Shown here: positions 33,798 through 42,624 of the stretch, piece by piece
Numbering within the stretch: position 1 is the stretch's first letter
Layout of the letters: every line of letters starts with the position of its first letter
From: Marivita sp965656765
GTDB lineage: Bacteria; Pseudomonadota; Alphaproteobacteria; Rhodobacterales; Rhodobacteraceae
Direction of reading: 5' to 3'
Length of the DNA: 64,000 bases
NCBI RefSeq assembly: GCF_965656765.1
Contig: NZ_CBFHLV010000013.1
Span: forward strand, 1-64,000
Program-made: the position numbers and the translations under genes
Notes under the pieces: generated by a model
Seen by the model: only the letters and a program-made list of their open reading frames with translations
The model's database searches: none
Told to the model about the DNA's origin: nothing

Positions 33798-34240
33798 GAT
33801 CTTTGCACTTGGCCACGCCCGAGGATTTGCCAAAGCTCCTGCCGTTGGTGGCATCGTTCCACGAACACCAGGGGTTCGGCACATCGCCCGACCATCAACA
33901 CGACGCCATTCTGCCTCTGCTTGAGGGCTGCCCGCACGGCGCAATTTGGCTTATCGGCCCACGACGCGCACCGGTCGGATATGTCGTTGTGTCCTTCGGC
34001 TGGTCAGTCGAGTACGGCGGCATGGACGCCATTGTGGATGAATTGTTCGTCCGTAACGCCGTGCGCAAGCGCGGCATGGGGTCGGAAGCGCTAAACGGTC
34101 TTGCCAAGGCGCTACGCGACGGCGGTATCCGTGCCCTGCACCTCGAAGCCAATCAAAGCGATGAAACTTTGAAGCGGTTTTACCAACGCGCCAAGTTCGT
34201 CACCCGCGAAGGCTATGCGTATATGTCCCGAGAGTTATGA
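33794..34240 (+). CDS. GNAT family N-acetyltransferase (148 aa)
   Basis: LHLATPEDLPKLLPLVASFHEHQGF, ELFVRNAVRKRGMGSEALNGLAKAL (Arg/Gly-rich acetyl-CoA loop) and LHLEANQSDETLKRFYQRAKFVTREGYAYMSREL follow the GNAT plan. Acceptor unknown. ATG 33794 overlaps the nucleoside hydrolase stop (ATGA), so the two are coupled and the substrate may relate to nucleoside or base salvage (inference). Confidence 0.87.
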   Translation: MRSLHLATPEDLPKLLPLVASFHEHQGFGTSPDHQHDAILPLLEGCPHGAIWLIGPRRAPVGYVVVSFGWSVEYGGMDAIVDELFVRNAVRKRGMGSEALNGLAKALRDGGIRALHLEANQSDETLKRFYQRAKFVTREGYAYMSREL

Positions 34241-34255
34241 TTTTTTTACGTCCTG

Positions 34256-34795
34256 TCAGCCGATGGATGACACAACGATGATCATCAACAACGAGTATAG
34301 CATGATGCCACCGCCAATGAGCCACACGGGATAATTGCGTCCAACACTGGCCTTTGCCAACTCCTTGGCCTGATAGATCAGGTCGGGCCACGTGTAGCTG
34401 ACGAAATCACCTTGGGTGAAAATCACTTGGATGCGGCCTTCTTCATCGACCACGGGCAAACGACGGAATCGTTCGTTCGACATGATGCGCAGCCAATCGA
34501 CGACATCGTCGGTTTCCCGTGCAAGACGTGGGTCTTTGGTCATGATATCGGCCAATGTGGTGGTCTGCGGGTCTTTGTTCGCTGCCACCAGCTTTTTCAT
34601 CACATCGCGTTCGGTGGCGATGCCTATGACCTTTTGATCGTCGTCGACGATGACGACTGACCCGAAATTCTTTGCACTCATCTCGGCCACCGCTTCCGAC
34701 ACTTTGGCGGTCGGCGGAAAACACAAGGGTTTCGGCTTGGACGAAAACTCGGGACGATCTTTGAGCGACATTCCGTATGTATCTGATGCAGCCAT
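34256..34795 (-). CDS. CBS-domain pair protein with C-terminal membrane helix (179 aa)
   Basis: Two CBS motifs (LCFPPTAKVSEAVAEMSAKNFGSVVIVDDDQKVIGIATERDVMKKL and TTLADIMTKDPRLARETDDVVDWLRIMSNERFRRLPVVDEEGRIQVIFTQGD) sense adenine nucleotides or S-adenosyl ligands in other proteins. The last ~25 residues (YPVWLIGGGIMLYSLLMIIVVS) form a tail anchor, so it works at the inner membrane. Partner unknown. Convergent with the acetyltransferase, divergent from selO. Confidence 0.88.
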   Translation of the reverse strand: MAASDTYGMSLKDRPEFSSKPKPLCFPPTAKVSEAVAEMSAKNFGSVVIVDDDQKVIGIATERDVMKKLVAANKDPQTTTLADIMTKDPRLARETDDVVDWLRIMSNERFRRLPVVDEEGRIQVIFTQGDFVSYTWPDLIYQAKELAKASVGRNYPVWLIGGGIMLYSLLMIIVVSSIG

Positions 34796-34894
34796 GCGGG
34801 ATTACTCCTTTGTTATCCTCACAAATGACCCTAGCGCCGATCTGACAAAGACAACCCACTGGTGGTGAGGCGCGCGCGGCCCTATATGCTTGGC

Positions 34895-36313
34895 ATGACA
34901 TTGCAAATACCATTCGACAACAGCTACGCTACCCTGCCCGACAGCTTTTACGCACGGGTCAGCCCCGAGCCAGTCAAGGCCCCCTCCCTCATTGCGATCA
35001 ACACACCACTTGCCCGTGAATTGGGTATCGACGGGTTGGATGATCCGGACGTGGCGGAGGTGTTTGCAGGAAACACAGTGCCCCAAGGCGCGTCACCTTT
35101 GGCGCAGCTATATGCAGGGCACCAGTTCGGTCAATACAATCCTCAGCTTGGCGATGGCCGTGCGGTGCTTTTGGGCGAAACCGTCGGGGCCGATGGCATC
35201 CGCCGCGATATCCAACTCAAAGGATCAGGCCGCACACCGTTTTCCCGTATGGGCGATGGGCGCGCGTGGTTGGGTCCAGTGCTTCGCGAATACGTGGTCA
35301 GCGAAGCAATGCACGCGCTTGGCGTACCCACAACCCGTGCCTTGGCCGCTGCCCGCACCGGCGAACGGGTTGTCCGTGAACAACCCCTGCCGGGTGCAGT
35401 CTTGACCCGCGTGGCGCAAAGTCATCTTCGTGTCGGTACGTTTCAGGTATTTTCCGCCCGTGGCGACACCAAAGCCTTGCAGACGCTGTTCGACTACGCG
35501 GTCGCGCGCCATTATCCCGACGCCGCCGATCCCGCCAGTTTCCTAAATGCCGTGATGCGCAAGCAAGCCGCGCTGATAGCCCATTGGATGAGCTTTGGCT
35601 TCATCCACGGTGTGATGAACACCGACAATTGCAGCATCTCCGGCGAAACCATCGACTATGGTCCCTGCGCATTTATGGACAGCTATCACCCGGAAACCGT
35701 CTATTCCTCGATCGACCGCTACGGGCGCTACAGCTACGCTGCCCAAGCCGACATCATCGTGTGGAACATGGCACAACTTGCCACCGCATTGCTGTCGCTG
35801 ATGCCAGACCCCGAAGCGTCCGTCGAACCCTTCACAGCACAAATCCACACCATGCCAGACATGATCCGCGCCGAATGGCTTACTCGGTTTGCCGCCAAGA
35901 TCGGTATCGCCAACCCTACGCCCGACGACGCACGGCTTGTCACCGATCTTTTGACCCTGATGCAGGTATCGGATGCCGATTTCACCAACACGTTCCGGGG
36001 TCTTGTCGACGACACCGCCCGCGATCAGTTCGACGACCCCACCGGCTTTGACCAATGGAGCGAAGGCTGGAAAGCACGAATCGACAGCGAAGACGGCTCG
36101 CAAGCCGTGATGAGTACGGCGAACCCCGTCCTGATCCCACGCAACCATCGTATCGAAGAAATGATCCAAGCCGCCGTTTTAGGGGATGATAGCCTCTTTC
36201 ACCGGCTGAACAGCGCCTACTCCGCGCCGTTCACGCCCAACCCAGCGCTTGCTGACCTGCAACATCCACCGCGTCCGAACGAGGTGGTACAGGCCACCTT
36301 CTGCGGCACCTGA
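34895..36313 (+). CDS. selO: SelO family protein AMPylase / pseudokinase (472 aa)
   Basis: Transfers AMP from ATP to protein hydroxyl groups. Motifs: IPFDNSYATLPDSFYARVSPEPV, YAGHQFGQYNPQLGDGRAVLLGE, IQLKGSGRTPFSRMGDGRAWLGPVLREYVVSEAMHALGVPTTRAL, HGVMNTDNCSISGETIDYGPCAFMD and the C-terminal QATFCGT with conserved Cys. ATG 34895 (MTLQIPFDN) fits the family; ATG 34886 is an alternative. Monocistronic and divergent from the CBS gene. Confidence 0.95.
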   Translation: MTLQIPFDNSYATLPDSFYARVSPEPVKAPSLIAINTPLARELGIDGLDDPDVAEVFAGNTVPQGASPLAQLYAGHQFGQYNPQLGDGRAVLLGETVGADGIRRDIQLKGSGRTPFSRMGDGRAWLGPVLREYVVSEAMHALGVPTTRALAAARTGERVVREQPLPGAVLTRVAQSHLRVGTFQVFSARGDTKALQTLFDYAVARHYPDAADPASFLNAVMRKQAALIAHWMSFGFIHGVMNTDNCSISGETIDYGPCAFMDSYHPETVYSSIDRYGRYSYAAQADIIVWNMAQLATALLSLMPDPEASVEPFTAQIHTMPDMIRAEWLTRFAAKIGIANPTPDDARLVTDLLTLMQVSDADFTNTFRGLVDDTARDQFDDPTGFDQWSEGWKARIDSEDGSQAVMSTANPVLIPRNHRIEEMIQAAVLGDDSLFHRLNSAYSAPFTPNPALADLQHPPRPNEVVQATFCGT

Positions 36314-36393
36314 CAGCGCCCCGACAGGTGTAAACCTCGCCACCCGCTCGCGAATCTGTCATCGTGGCTCCAACCAATAGTCGGAGTGGTGAT

Positions 36394-37176
36394 ATGAGTC
36401 TCATGGGAACACTGGCCAAAGTGGCCATCGGATACGCGACAGCACGTGGAGTTGATCAACTTGCAGGCGGCAAAGGCCTTGGCGGTTTGATGGGCGGCGC
36501 ACAGGTCGAAGGGGACAACCCGATGGCGCAAATCCAAGCCCAGTTGGGCAAGATGATGGGCGGCGGTGGCGAAAACCCTTTGGCCGGTATGATGGACAAA
36601 CTGCAATCCGGCGGACTTGATCTGTCGTCTATGATGGGTGGCGCAGCTGGTAGTCAGGACAGCGGCGACAAAGGTGGATTGCTGTCACAGCTTGGCGGCG
36701 GAGGTGGTGCTGGGCTTGCCGGTATTCTGGCCGCAGCCGGTGGCATGGCAGCAATGGGTGGCAAGAACATGGGCGGCATGCTCGACCAATTCGCCAACTC
36801 GGGCGCAGCCGCCCCCGAGGCAGAAGAGACCGCAGCCCTGATGCTGCGCGCGATGATCCAGGCCGCAAAATGCGACGGCGGCATCGACGACGCCGAACGC
36901 GCCAAGATCATAGACACCGTTGGCGATGACGCGGATGCCGAAGATATCGCGTATGTTCAGGAACAGTTGGCAGCACCAGTTGATGTTGCTGCTCTGGCCG
37001 CAGACACACCTGCGCCTCTGCGCACGCAGGTCTATTCTGCGTCGCTGATGGCGATCCGGCTCGATACTCAACCCGAAGCGCAATATCTTGACGCCCTTGC
37101 TCGCGCGATGGAGCTGGACCAGCCCACGGTAAACGGGCTGCATATGCAGATGGGGGTTCAGCCGCTCTACAGCTGA
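36394..37176 (+). CDS. DUF533/TerB-family protein with Gly/Met-rich N-terminal half (260 aa)
   Basis: The C-terminal ~120 residues (ALMLRAMIQAAKCDGGIDDAERAKIIDTVGDDA, and PLRTQVYSASLMAIRLDTQPEAQYLDALARAMEL) match the YebE/DUF533 TerB-like helical domain. The N-terminal half (residues 1-140) is low complexity, rich in Gly, Met and Ala with amphipathic stretches (LGGLMGGAQVEG, LAGILAAAGGMAAMGGKNMGGML), as in other members. Function unknown; possible envelope association. Followed 14 nt later by an EamA transporter. Confidence 0.87.
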   Translation: MSLMGTLAKVAIGYATARGVDQLAGGKGLGGLMGGAQVEGDNPMAQIQAQLGKMMGGGGENPLAGMMDKLQSGGLDLSSMMGGAAGSQDSGDKGGLLSQLGGGGGAGLAGILAAAGGMAAMGGKNMGGMLDQFANSGAAAPEAEETAALMLRAMIQAAKCDGGIDDAERAKIIDTVGDDADAEDIAYVQEQLAAPVDVAALAADTPAPLRTQVYSASLMAIRLDTQPEAQYLDALARAMELDQPTVNGLHMQMGVQPLYS

Positions 37177-37190
37177 TCTGACGCACATTT

Positions 37191-38036
37191 ATGAAGGGCA
37201 TTCTGCTGGCCTGTTTCGGTGTCTTGATCCTGACACCGGACGCTTTGCTTATCCGTATATCCGGGCTGGACGCAGCTCCGCTTGTCGCATGGCGCGGACT
37301 GGCAATGGGCAGTTTGTTCCTCGTCGCCGCCGCACTTACGGGCCAATTGCGTCTGTTTCCGCGATTGGCCTCCAGCGTGGGTGCAGCACTCGTTTTGGCG
37401 CAATGGGCCAACGCATCGCTTTTTGCACCAGCCATTTCACTCGCGCCGGTTGCACTGGTTCTGATCTCTGTTGCCACTGTCCCAATCTGGGCCGCGATCC
37501 TATCGCGAATGATGTACGGCCAACCTACTCGGCCAGCGACTTGGGTCACCATCGCCGTCGTCAGCGTCGGCATTATGCTTGCGATGTCAGGCAAAAGCGA
37601 TGTGGCCTTCACCGCCACAGCGCTGATTGGCGTGCTGTGCGGATTGGGCGTTGCGCTCAGTCTTGCGCTCAGCTTCACTCTGCTGCGGCATAACCCGGAT
37701 ATGCCACTGCTCACAGCGGTTGGCACCGGGTCGGCGCTCGCGGGCATCACGGCATTTGCACTCACATCACCGCAGGAGATGGCCACAGGCACCACGTGGG
37801 CGATCGGTATTGCAAGCTTTGTCGTGCTGCCCCTATCCTTCTATTTGATGTCCGAAGCGTCACGTCACACCGCATCGGTCAATGTTAGCTTGGTGCTGCT
37901 TCTTGAAACCGTGCTGGGCCCGCTTTGGGTCTGGGTCGGGATCGGCGAGGCGCCAACGTCTACCATGCTGGCCGGAGGTGCAATTGTAGTGACGACCCTT
38001 GCCACCTATCTCTGGCACCTGCGCCGTCGCACGTGA
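37191..38036 (+). CDS. EamA/DMT family transporter (281 aa)
   Basis: Ten predicted helices in two EamA repeats, starting MKGILLACFGVLILTPDALLIRISG. APLVAWRGLAMGSLFLVAAAL and the second-repeat LLLETVLGPLWVWVGIGEAP are typical of the drug/metabolite exporter superfamily. Substrate not predictable. A second, unrelated-looking EamA gene follows fur at 38590. Confidence 0.88.
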   Translation: MKGILLACFGVLILTPDALLIRISGLDAAPLVAWRGLAMGSLFLVAAALTGQLRLFPRLASSVGAALVLAQWANASLFAPAISLAPVALVLISVATVPIWAAILSRMMYGQPTRPATWVTIAVVSVGIMLAMSGKSDVAFTATALIGVLCGLGVALSLALSFTLLRHNPDMPLLTAVGTGSALAGITAFALTSPQEMATGTTWAIGIASFVVLPLSFYLMSEASRHTASVNVSLVLLLETVLGPLWVWVGIGEAPTSTMLAGGAIVVTTLATYLWHLRRRT

Positions 38037-38112
38037 AAAATCCGTCAGCGTCTTATGGCGTTGGCGCGCGCAGTTGGATACACACCTCGGCACCACGACA
38101 AGAGGCCCCGCG

Positions 38113-38523
38113 ATGTCCGATACGATCATTTCCCGATGTGAAGCGCAGGGCCTGCGCCTCACAGAACAGCGCCGGACAATTGCACAGGTGCTGGAAGACG
38201 CCGACGACCACCCCGATGTCGAAGAGCTTTACGCCCGTGCCTCGGACCGAGATCCGAACATTTCGATCGCGACCGTGTACCGAACAGTAAAACTTTTCGA
38301 AGAGGCAGGAATCCTTGAAAAAGTCGATTTCGGCGATGGCCGCGCGCGGTATGAAGATGCCGAACGGGATCATCATGACCACCTCATCGACCTGCAAACA
38401 GGCAAGGTAATCGAATTCGTCGATCCCGAGATCGAGGCGCTACAGGAAAAGATCGCGGCTAAGCTGGGTTACCGGCTCAAAGGGCACAAGCTCGAACTAT
38501 ACGGCGTGCCAATCAAGAAGTGA
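38113..38523 (+). CDS. fur: Fur family transcriptional regulator, Fur/Mur type (136 aa)
   Basis: Metal-responsive repressor. Winged helix: GLRLTEQRRTIAQVLEDADDHPDVEELYARASDRDPNISIATVYRTVKLFEEAGI; dimerisation/metal part with DHHDHLIDLQTGKVIEF. Both cysteines of the E. coli Fur CxxC structural zinc site are replaced (HLIDLQTG). This is usual in alphaproteobacterial Fur, which in Rhodobacterales often acts as the manganese regulator Mur. ATG 38113 follows AAGAGG. Lies between two EamA exporter genes. Confidence 0.92.
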   Translation: MSDTIISRCEAQGLRLTEQRRTIAQVLEDADDHPDVEELYARASDRDPNISIATVYRTVKLFEEAGILEKVDFGDGRARYEDAERDHHDHLIDLQTGKVIEFVDPEIEALQEKIAAKLGYRLKGHKLELYGVPIKK

Positions 38524-38589
38524 AACTGCCCCTGCTGCGCAATGCCAACAGGTCTGGTCTCTGCCCGAAAAGAGGCGTAGCTCCACAGC

Positions 38590-39483
38590 ATGCAGATCGT
38601 GCGCGCCATTCTTCTGATGATCCTCGCAATGGCGCTATTGGCGCTGAGCGACATGTTCATCAAGCTCTCATCGCGCGTCCTATCGCCCGGCCATGTGATG
38701 TTCTTTCTCAGCACAGGCGGCACTTTGTGTTTTATCGTGATTGCAAAATTTCAGGGTGCCGAACTGATCAGCCGTGATGCGCTGCACCCTTGGGTGCTTG
38801 CACGCAGTGGGCTTGAGATTTTTGGTGGGATCGGACTTGTCATGTCAATTGGTGTGATCCCACTCTCACTATTTGCAGCGATCATGCAAATGGCCCCGCT
38901 GGTGGTGACATTGGGGGCAGCAGTATTCCTGAAAGAACCTGTTGGCCTACGTCGTTGGCTTGCGATCTTCGCAGGAATCGTTGGCATGTTGCTTGTGATC
39001 CGCCCGGGTGCCGATGGCTTTGAACCCGCCGCCTTGTTTGCCGTTATGGGTGTGTGTGGTCTTGGCCTGCGCGATTTAATCACTCGGTTGGCCCCATCGC
39101 ACATCCCGTCGATCTCATTGGCGACATGGGGGTTTTCAGCAACCATCCCAATCGGACTGGTTCTGATCTTTCTGTTCGACGCACCCGCGCCGCTGACCGG
39201 CATGACCGTATGGCATATGAGCGCCGGGGTCGTGGTGACAGCATTGGGCTATTACGCGGTAACCCAAGCCATGCGCATGGCCCCTGCGGCCATCGTGTCC
39301 CCGTTCCGCTATACGCGGCTGGTCTTTACCATGAGCCTTGGCATCCTGATTTTCGGAGAACGCCCCGACACACTGACCCTCGTCGGGGCAGCTATCATTC
39401 TTGCCGCAGGGCTTTACGCTCTCTATCGCGAACGCAAGCTGGCAATGGAGCAGGATCGTCTGCGCCAAAAAGCTTCCCGTTAG
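38590..39483 (+). CDS. EamA/DMT family transporter (297 aa)
   Basis: Ten-helix exporter with two EamA domains: MQIVRAILLMILAMALLALSDMFIKLSS, VMFFLSTGGTLCFIVIAKF, QMAPLVVTLGAAVFLKEPVGLRRWLAIFAGIVGMLLVIRPG, and PFRYTRLVFTMSLGILIFGERPDTLTLVGAAII. Resembles RhaT/YdcZ-like DMT proteins; substrate unknown. Located between fur and eno, each with short spacers. Confidence 0.88.
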   Translation: MQIVRAILLMILAMALLALSDMFIKLSSRVLSPGHVMFFLSTGGTLCFIVIAKFQGAELISRDALHPWVLARSGLEIFGGIGLVMSIGVIPLSLFAAIMQMAPLVVTLGAAVFLKEPVGLRRWLAIFAGIVGMLLVIRPGADGFEPAALFAVMGVCGLGLRDLITRLAPSHIPSISLATWGFSATIPIGLVLIFLFDAPAPLTGMTVWHMSAGVVVTALGYYAVTQAMRMAPAAIVSPFRYTRLVFTMSLGILIFGERPDTLTLVGAAIILAAGLYALYRERKLAMEQDRLRQKASR

Positions 39484-39562
39484 CGCTACCGGGCGCAGTT
39501 TACTTTATGTCCGGCCCTGCTATACCGCCGCATGAATGCAGCTGCATCAGGACCAAAGCGCA

Positions 39563-40840
39563 ATGAGCACCATCATCGACATCCACGCACGCGAAATCCT
39601 CGACAGCCGGGGCAACCCGACCGTCGAAGTCGACGTCACCCTAGAAGACGGCACCATTGGCCGCGCCGCAGTACCTTCGGGTGCATCCACCGGCGCTTAT
39701 GAAGCCGTGGAAAAGCGCGACGGCGACAAGAACCGCTATATGGGCAAGGGCGTGCTGGAGGCCGTTGCTGCCGTGAATGGCGAAATCGCGGACGAGATTG
39801 TCGGCCTCGACGCCACCGAACAGGTTGGCATCGACATGGCCATGATTGAACTGGACGGCACCGACAACAAAGGCCGACTTGGTGCAAATGCCATTCTTGG
39901 CGTCAGCCTTGCAGTGGCCAGAGCGGCTGCTGATTTCACCGCACAGCCACTCTTCCGATATGTTGGCGGCACCTCAGCGCGCATCCTTCCCGTACCAATG
40001 ATGAACATCATCAATGGTGGCGAACATGCCGACAACCCGATCGACATTCAGGAATTCATGATCATGCCCGTGGCTGCGGAGAACATCCGCGATGCCGTAA
40101 GGATGGGGTCCGAAGTATTCCACACGCTGAAGAAAGAACTGTCAGCCAAGGGCCTGTCTACGGGTCTGGGCGATGAGGGCGGCTTTGCGCCCGAACTCGG
40201 ATCAACCCGCGAAGCGCTCGATTTCATTTTGAAATCCATCGAAAAAGCTGGCTACACTCCGGGCGACGACATCATGCTCGCCCTCGATTGCGCGGCGACC
40301 GAGTATTACAAAGACGGCAACTACGTCTATGCAGGTGAAGGTAAGACGCTGACCTCGGACGAAAACGTCGCCTATTTGCAAGCACTTGTGGACGACTACC
40401 CCATCCTGTCCATCGAAGACGGCATGTCCGAAGATGACTGGGATGGTTGGGCGATGCTGACCGAAGTGCTGGGCGACAAGGTCCAACTGGTGGGTGACGA
40501 CCTGTTCGTGACAAACCCGGCGCGTCTGGCCGATGGCATTGCGCGCGGTTGCGCCAATTCCATGTTGGTCAAGGTGAACCAGATCGGCACGCTGACCGAA
40601 ACGCTCAAAGCCGTCGATCTGGCGCACCGGGCGCGGTATACCAACGTGATGTCGCACCGATCGGGTGAGACTGAGGACACCACGATTGCAGACCTCGCCG
40701 TAGCCACCAATTGTGGTCAAATCAAAACCGGGTCATTGGCGCGGTCGGACCGGTTGGCCAAGTACAACCAATTGATCCGCATCGAGGAAATGTTGGCCGA
40801 AACCGCCGAATACGCGGGTCGCTCTATCTTGCGTGGCTAA
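39563..40840 (+). CDS. eno: Enolase (425 aa)
   Basis: Converts 2-phosphoglycerate to phosphoenolpyruvate; a glycolytic and degradosome-associated enzyme. IIDIHAREILDSRGNPTVEVDV, SGASTGAYEAVEKRDGD, GEHADNPIDIQEFMIMP, GLGDEGGFAPEL, SIEDGMSEDDWDGW and VMSHRSGETEDTTIADLAVATN are all present. ATG 39563 gives the standard N-terminus. A strong terminator follows. Confidence 0.98.
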   Translation: MSTIIDIHAREILDSRGNPTVEVDVTLEDGTIGRAAVPSGASTGAYEAVEKRDGDKNRYMGKGVLEAVAAVNGEIADEIVGLDATEQVGIDMAMIELDGTDNKGRLGANAILGVSLAVARAAADFTAQPLFRYVGGTSARILPVPMMNIINGGEHADNPIDIQEFMIMPVAAENIRDAVRMGSEVFHTLKKELSAKGLSTGLGDEGGFAPELGSTREALDFILKSIEKAGYTPGDDIMLALDCAATEYYKDGNYVYAGEGKTLTSDENVAYLQALVDDYPILSIEDGMSEDDWDGWAMLTEVLGDKVQLVGDDLFVTNPARLADGIARGCANSMLVKVNQIGTLTETLKAVDLAHRARYTNVMSHRSGETEDTTIADLAVATNCGQIKTGSLARSDRLAKYNQLIRIEEMLAETAEYAGRSILRG

Positions 40841-40868
40841 CGATTTCGAATTTTCCTTCGGAAGATCC

Positions 40869-40899
40869 AAAAAGCCGGACGTTGCGCGTCCGGCTTTTT
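40869..40899 (+). terminator. eno intrinsic terminator
   Basis: AAAAGCCGGACG (40869-40880 and on) pairs with CGTCCGGCTTTTT, giving a 12-13 bp stem with a short loop and T-run. Because of the A- and T-tracts on either side it could act in both directions, serving ccmE on the minus strand as well. Confidence 0.85.
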
Positions 40900-40934
40900 G
40901 CATATTTGGAAAAAGAAGAAGAACAGGTCGCGGA

Positions 40935-41390
40935 TTAGCTGCCCGCGTTCGGATCTTTGTAAATTCCCTGTTCTTTCAGCGCATCGACCACTTCGGCAGG
41001 CATGTATTCTTCGTCGTGTTTGGCAAGGATTTCAGACGCTTCAAACACACCATTGATGTACCGCCCTGTGCCGACCATCCCTTCGTTTTCTGAAAAGAGG
41101 TCCGGCAGCACACCCGAATAGGTCACCGGAACGGTTGCACCGCCATCCGTCACGCTGAACGATACTGTCGATCCCTGCCCGCGCACAATGGAGCCTTCTT
41201 CGACCAGACCGCCAATGCGGAAGGTCTCATTCGGAGCTGGCGGTTCTGCCATCACTTGGCTGGGCGAGCGGAAAAAGTTGATCCCATCGCGCATGCCATA
41301 ACCGATCAACGCGGTTGATAGGACCAAGGCGACCGTCGCAAGGGCAATCACCTGTATCCGGCGTTGTTTCTTCAGCGATTTCAAAGCCAC
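40935..41390 (-). CDS. ccmE: Cytochrome c maturation haem chaperone CcmE (151 aa)
   Basis: Periplasmic haem chaperone anchored by an N-terminal helix (VIALATVALVLSTALIGYGM). The OB-fold domain has FRIGGLVEEGSIVRG and VTYSGVLPDLFSENEGMVGTGRY. The covalent haem-binding His is in LAKHDEEYMP. GTG 41390 is preceded by GGGGAGG at good spacing and gives the family start (MALKSLKKQRR). It is 21 kb from ccmFH and sits downstream of argC. Confidence 0.95.
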   Translation of the reverse strand: MALKSLKKQRRIQVIALATVALVLSTALIGYGMRDGINFFRSPSQVMAEPPAPNETFRIGGLVEEGSIVRGQGSTVSFSVTDGGATVPVTYSGVLPDLFSENEGMVGTGRYINGVFEASEILAKHDEEYMPAEVVDALKEQGIYKDPNAGS

Positions 41391-41505
41391 GGTAACCTCC
41401 CCGACTAAATCCAATCTTATATAGACACAGAATGGCGGTGCGCAAACCACGGCAGTTCAATTTGCCGCAGTCTGATTTCATTTTACCTTAATGGTCGGCA
41501 TCTGA

Positions 41506-41525
41506 GATTTTTCGTACGAAAAATC
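41506..41525. promoter_or_regulatory. Perfect 20-bp palindrome between argC and ccmE
   Basis: GATTTTTCGTACGAAAAATC is a perfect palindrome with an AT-rich outer part and core CGTACG. It lies past the argC stop and 116 nt ahead of the ccmE start. The lack of a long GC stem argues against a terminator; an operator is possible. Confidence 0.5.
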
Positions 41526-41546
41526 CGGGACACAGGACCGTTTGGA

Positions 41547-42575
41547 TCATGGAAAACACGGTGCCAGCATGAGACCGGTCACTTCCGGCAAACCAAGCAT
41601 CAGGTTGGCGTTCTGCATCGCCTGCCCCGAAGATCCCTTTGTCAGGTTATCAAGAGCCGCCACGACAATGGCACGCCCGTCTATGCGGTCTCCGGTCACG
41701 CCGATATGGCAAAAATTCGACCCGCGCACATGATGCGTTGATGGCGTTTCGCCAAAGGGCAGAACCTCAATGAAAGGCTCGTCTGCATAGGCACGGGCCA
41801 AAGCGCCATAGACCGCCTGCGCGTCACCACTGACATAACAGGTCCCAAGGATACCGCGATTGGCCGGGATCAGATGCGGCGTGAATTGAATACGCACCTC
41901 TTCGCCCGCCAATGCAGTGAATTCCTGATCAAATTCTCCAAGGTGACGATGCGTGCCGCCAACAGCATAGGCGTTTGCACCTTCAGACATTTCAGCATGC
42001 AGCAGGTTCTCTTTCAGAGACCGCCCCGCACCTGATACGGCGCATTTCAGATCAAGAATGATGTCCCTTAAACCGATCACCCGGTCTGAGATCAGGGGCC
42101 GCAAGATATACTGCCCCGTCGCCGCGTTGCAGCCCGTTCCGGCAACCAGACGCGCGTCCTTAATGGCATGGCGGTAGAACTCGGTCAGGCCGTAGACCGC
42201 CTCTTTCTGCATGTCGACTGCGGAATGTGGGTTGCCGTACCACTTTTCGTATGCAGCCGGATCACTCAGACGGAAATCCGCCGAGAGATCCACGATCTTT
42301 AGGTGCGTCGGCAGCTTTGAGATCACTTCCTGGCTGGTCTTGTGCGGCAGCGCGCAAAAGCACAGATCGACGTTGGAAAAGTCGATCTCTTCCCAAGTCA
42401 CAAGCTGCGGCAGGTCCAGATGGCGCAGAAACGGAAAGACCTGCGCAATGGTTTGGCCGGCCTTGGAGTTTGCAGCGAGCGCTGAAATCTCCATCTCGGG
42501 ATGGGTGGCGATGAGGCGCATCAGTTCGGCTCCGGTATAGCCGCTGGCGCCGATAATCGCGATTTTACAGGTCAT
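41547..42575 (-). CDS. argC: N-acetyl-gamma-glutamyl-phosphate reductase (342 aa)
   Basis: Third step of arginine synthesis. NADP site IAIIGASGYTGAELMRLIATHPEM, active-site Cys in LVAGTGCNAATG (LxGxGCN), HRHLGEFDQEF and FTPHLIPANRGILGTCYV. ATG 42575 gives the family N-terminus (MTCKIAIIGASG). Follows murI on the same strand. Confidence 0.96.
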   Translation of the reverse strand: MTCKIAIIGASGYTGAELMRLIATHPEMEISALAANSKAGQTIAQVFPFLRHLDLPQLVTWEEIDFSNVDLCFCALPHKTSQEVISKLPTHLKIVDLSADFRLSDPAAYEKWYGNPHSAVDMQKEAVYGLTEFYRHAIKDARLVAGTGCNAATGQYILRPLISDRVIGLRDIILDLKCAVSGAGRSLKENLLHAEMSEGANAYAVGGTHRHLGEFDQEFTALAGEEVRIQFTPHLIPANRGILGTCYVSGDAQAVYGALARAYADEPFIEVLPFGETPSTHHVRGSNFCHIGVTGDRIDGRAIVVAALDNLTKGSSGQAMQNANLMLGLPEVTGLMLAPCFP

Positions 42576-42624
42576 TGGGTTTCTCCCCCGTGACGAATGG
42601 ACAAAAAACAAAGGATCGTCAGGC

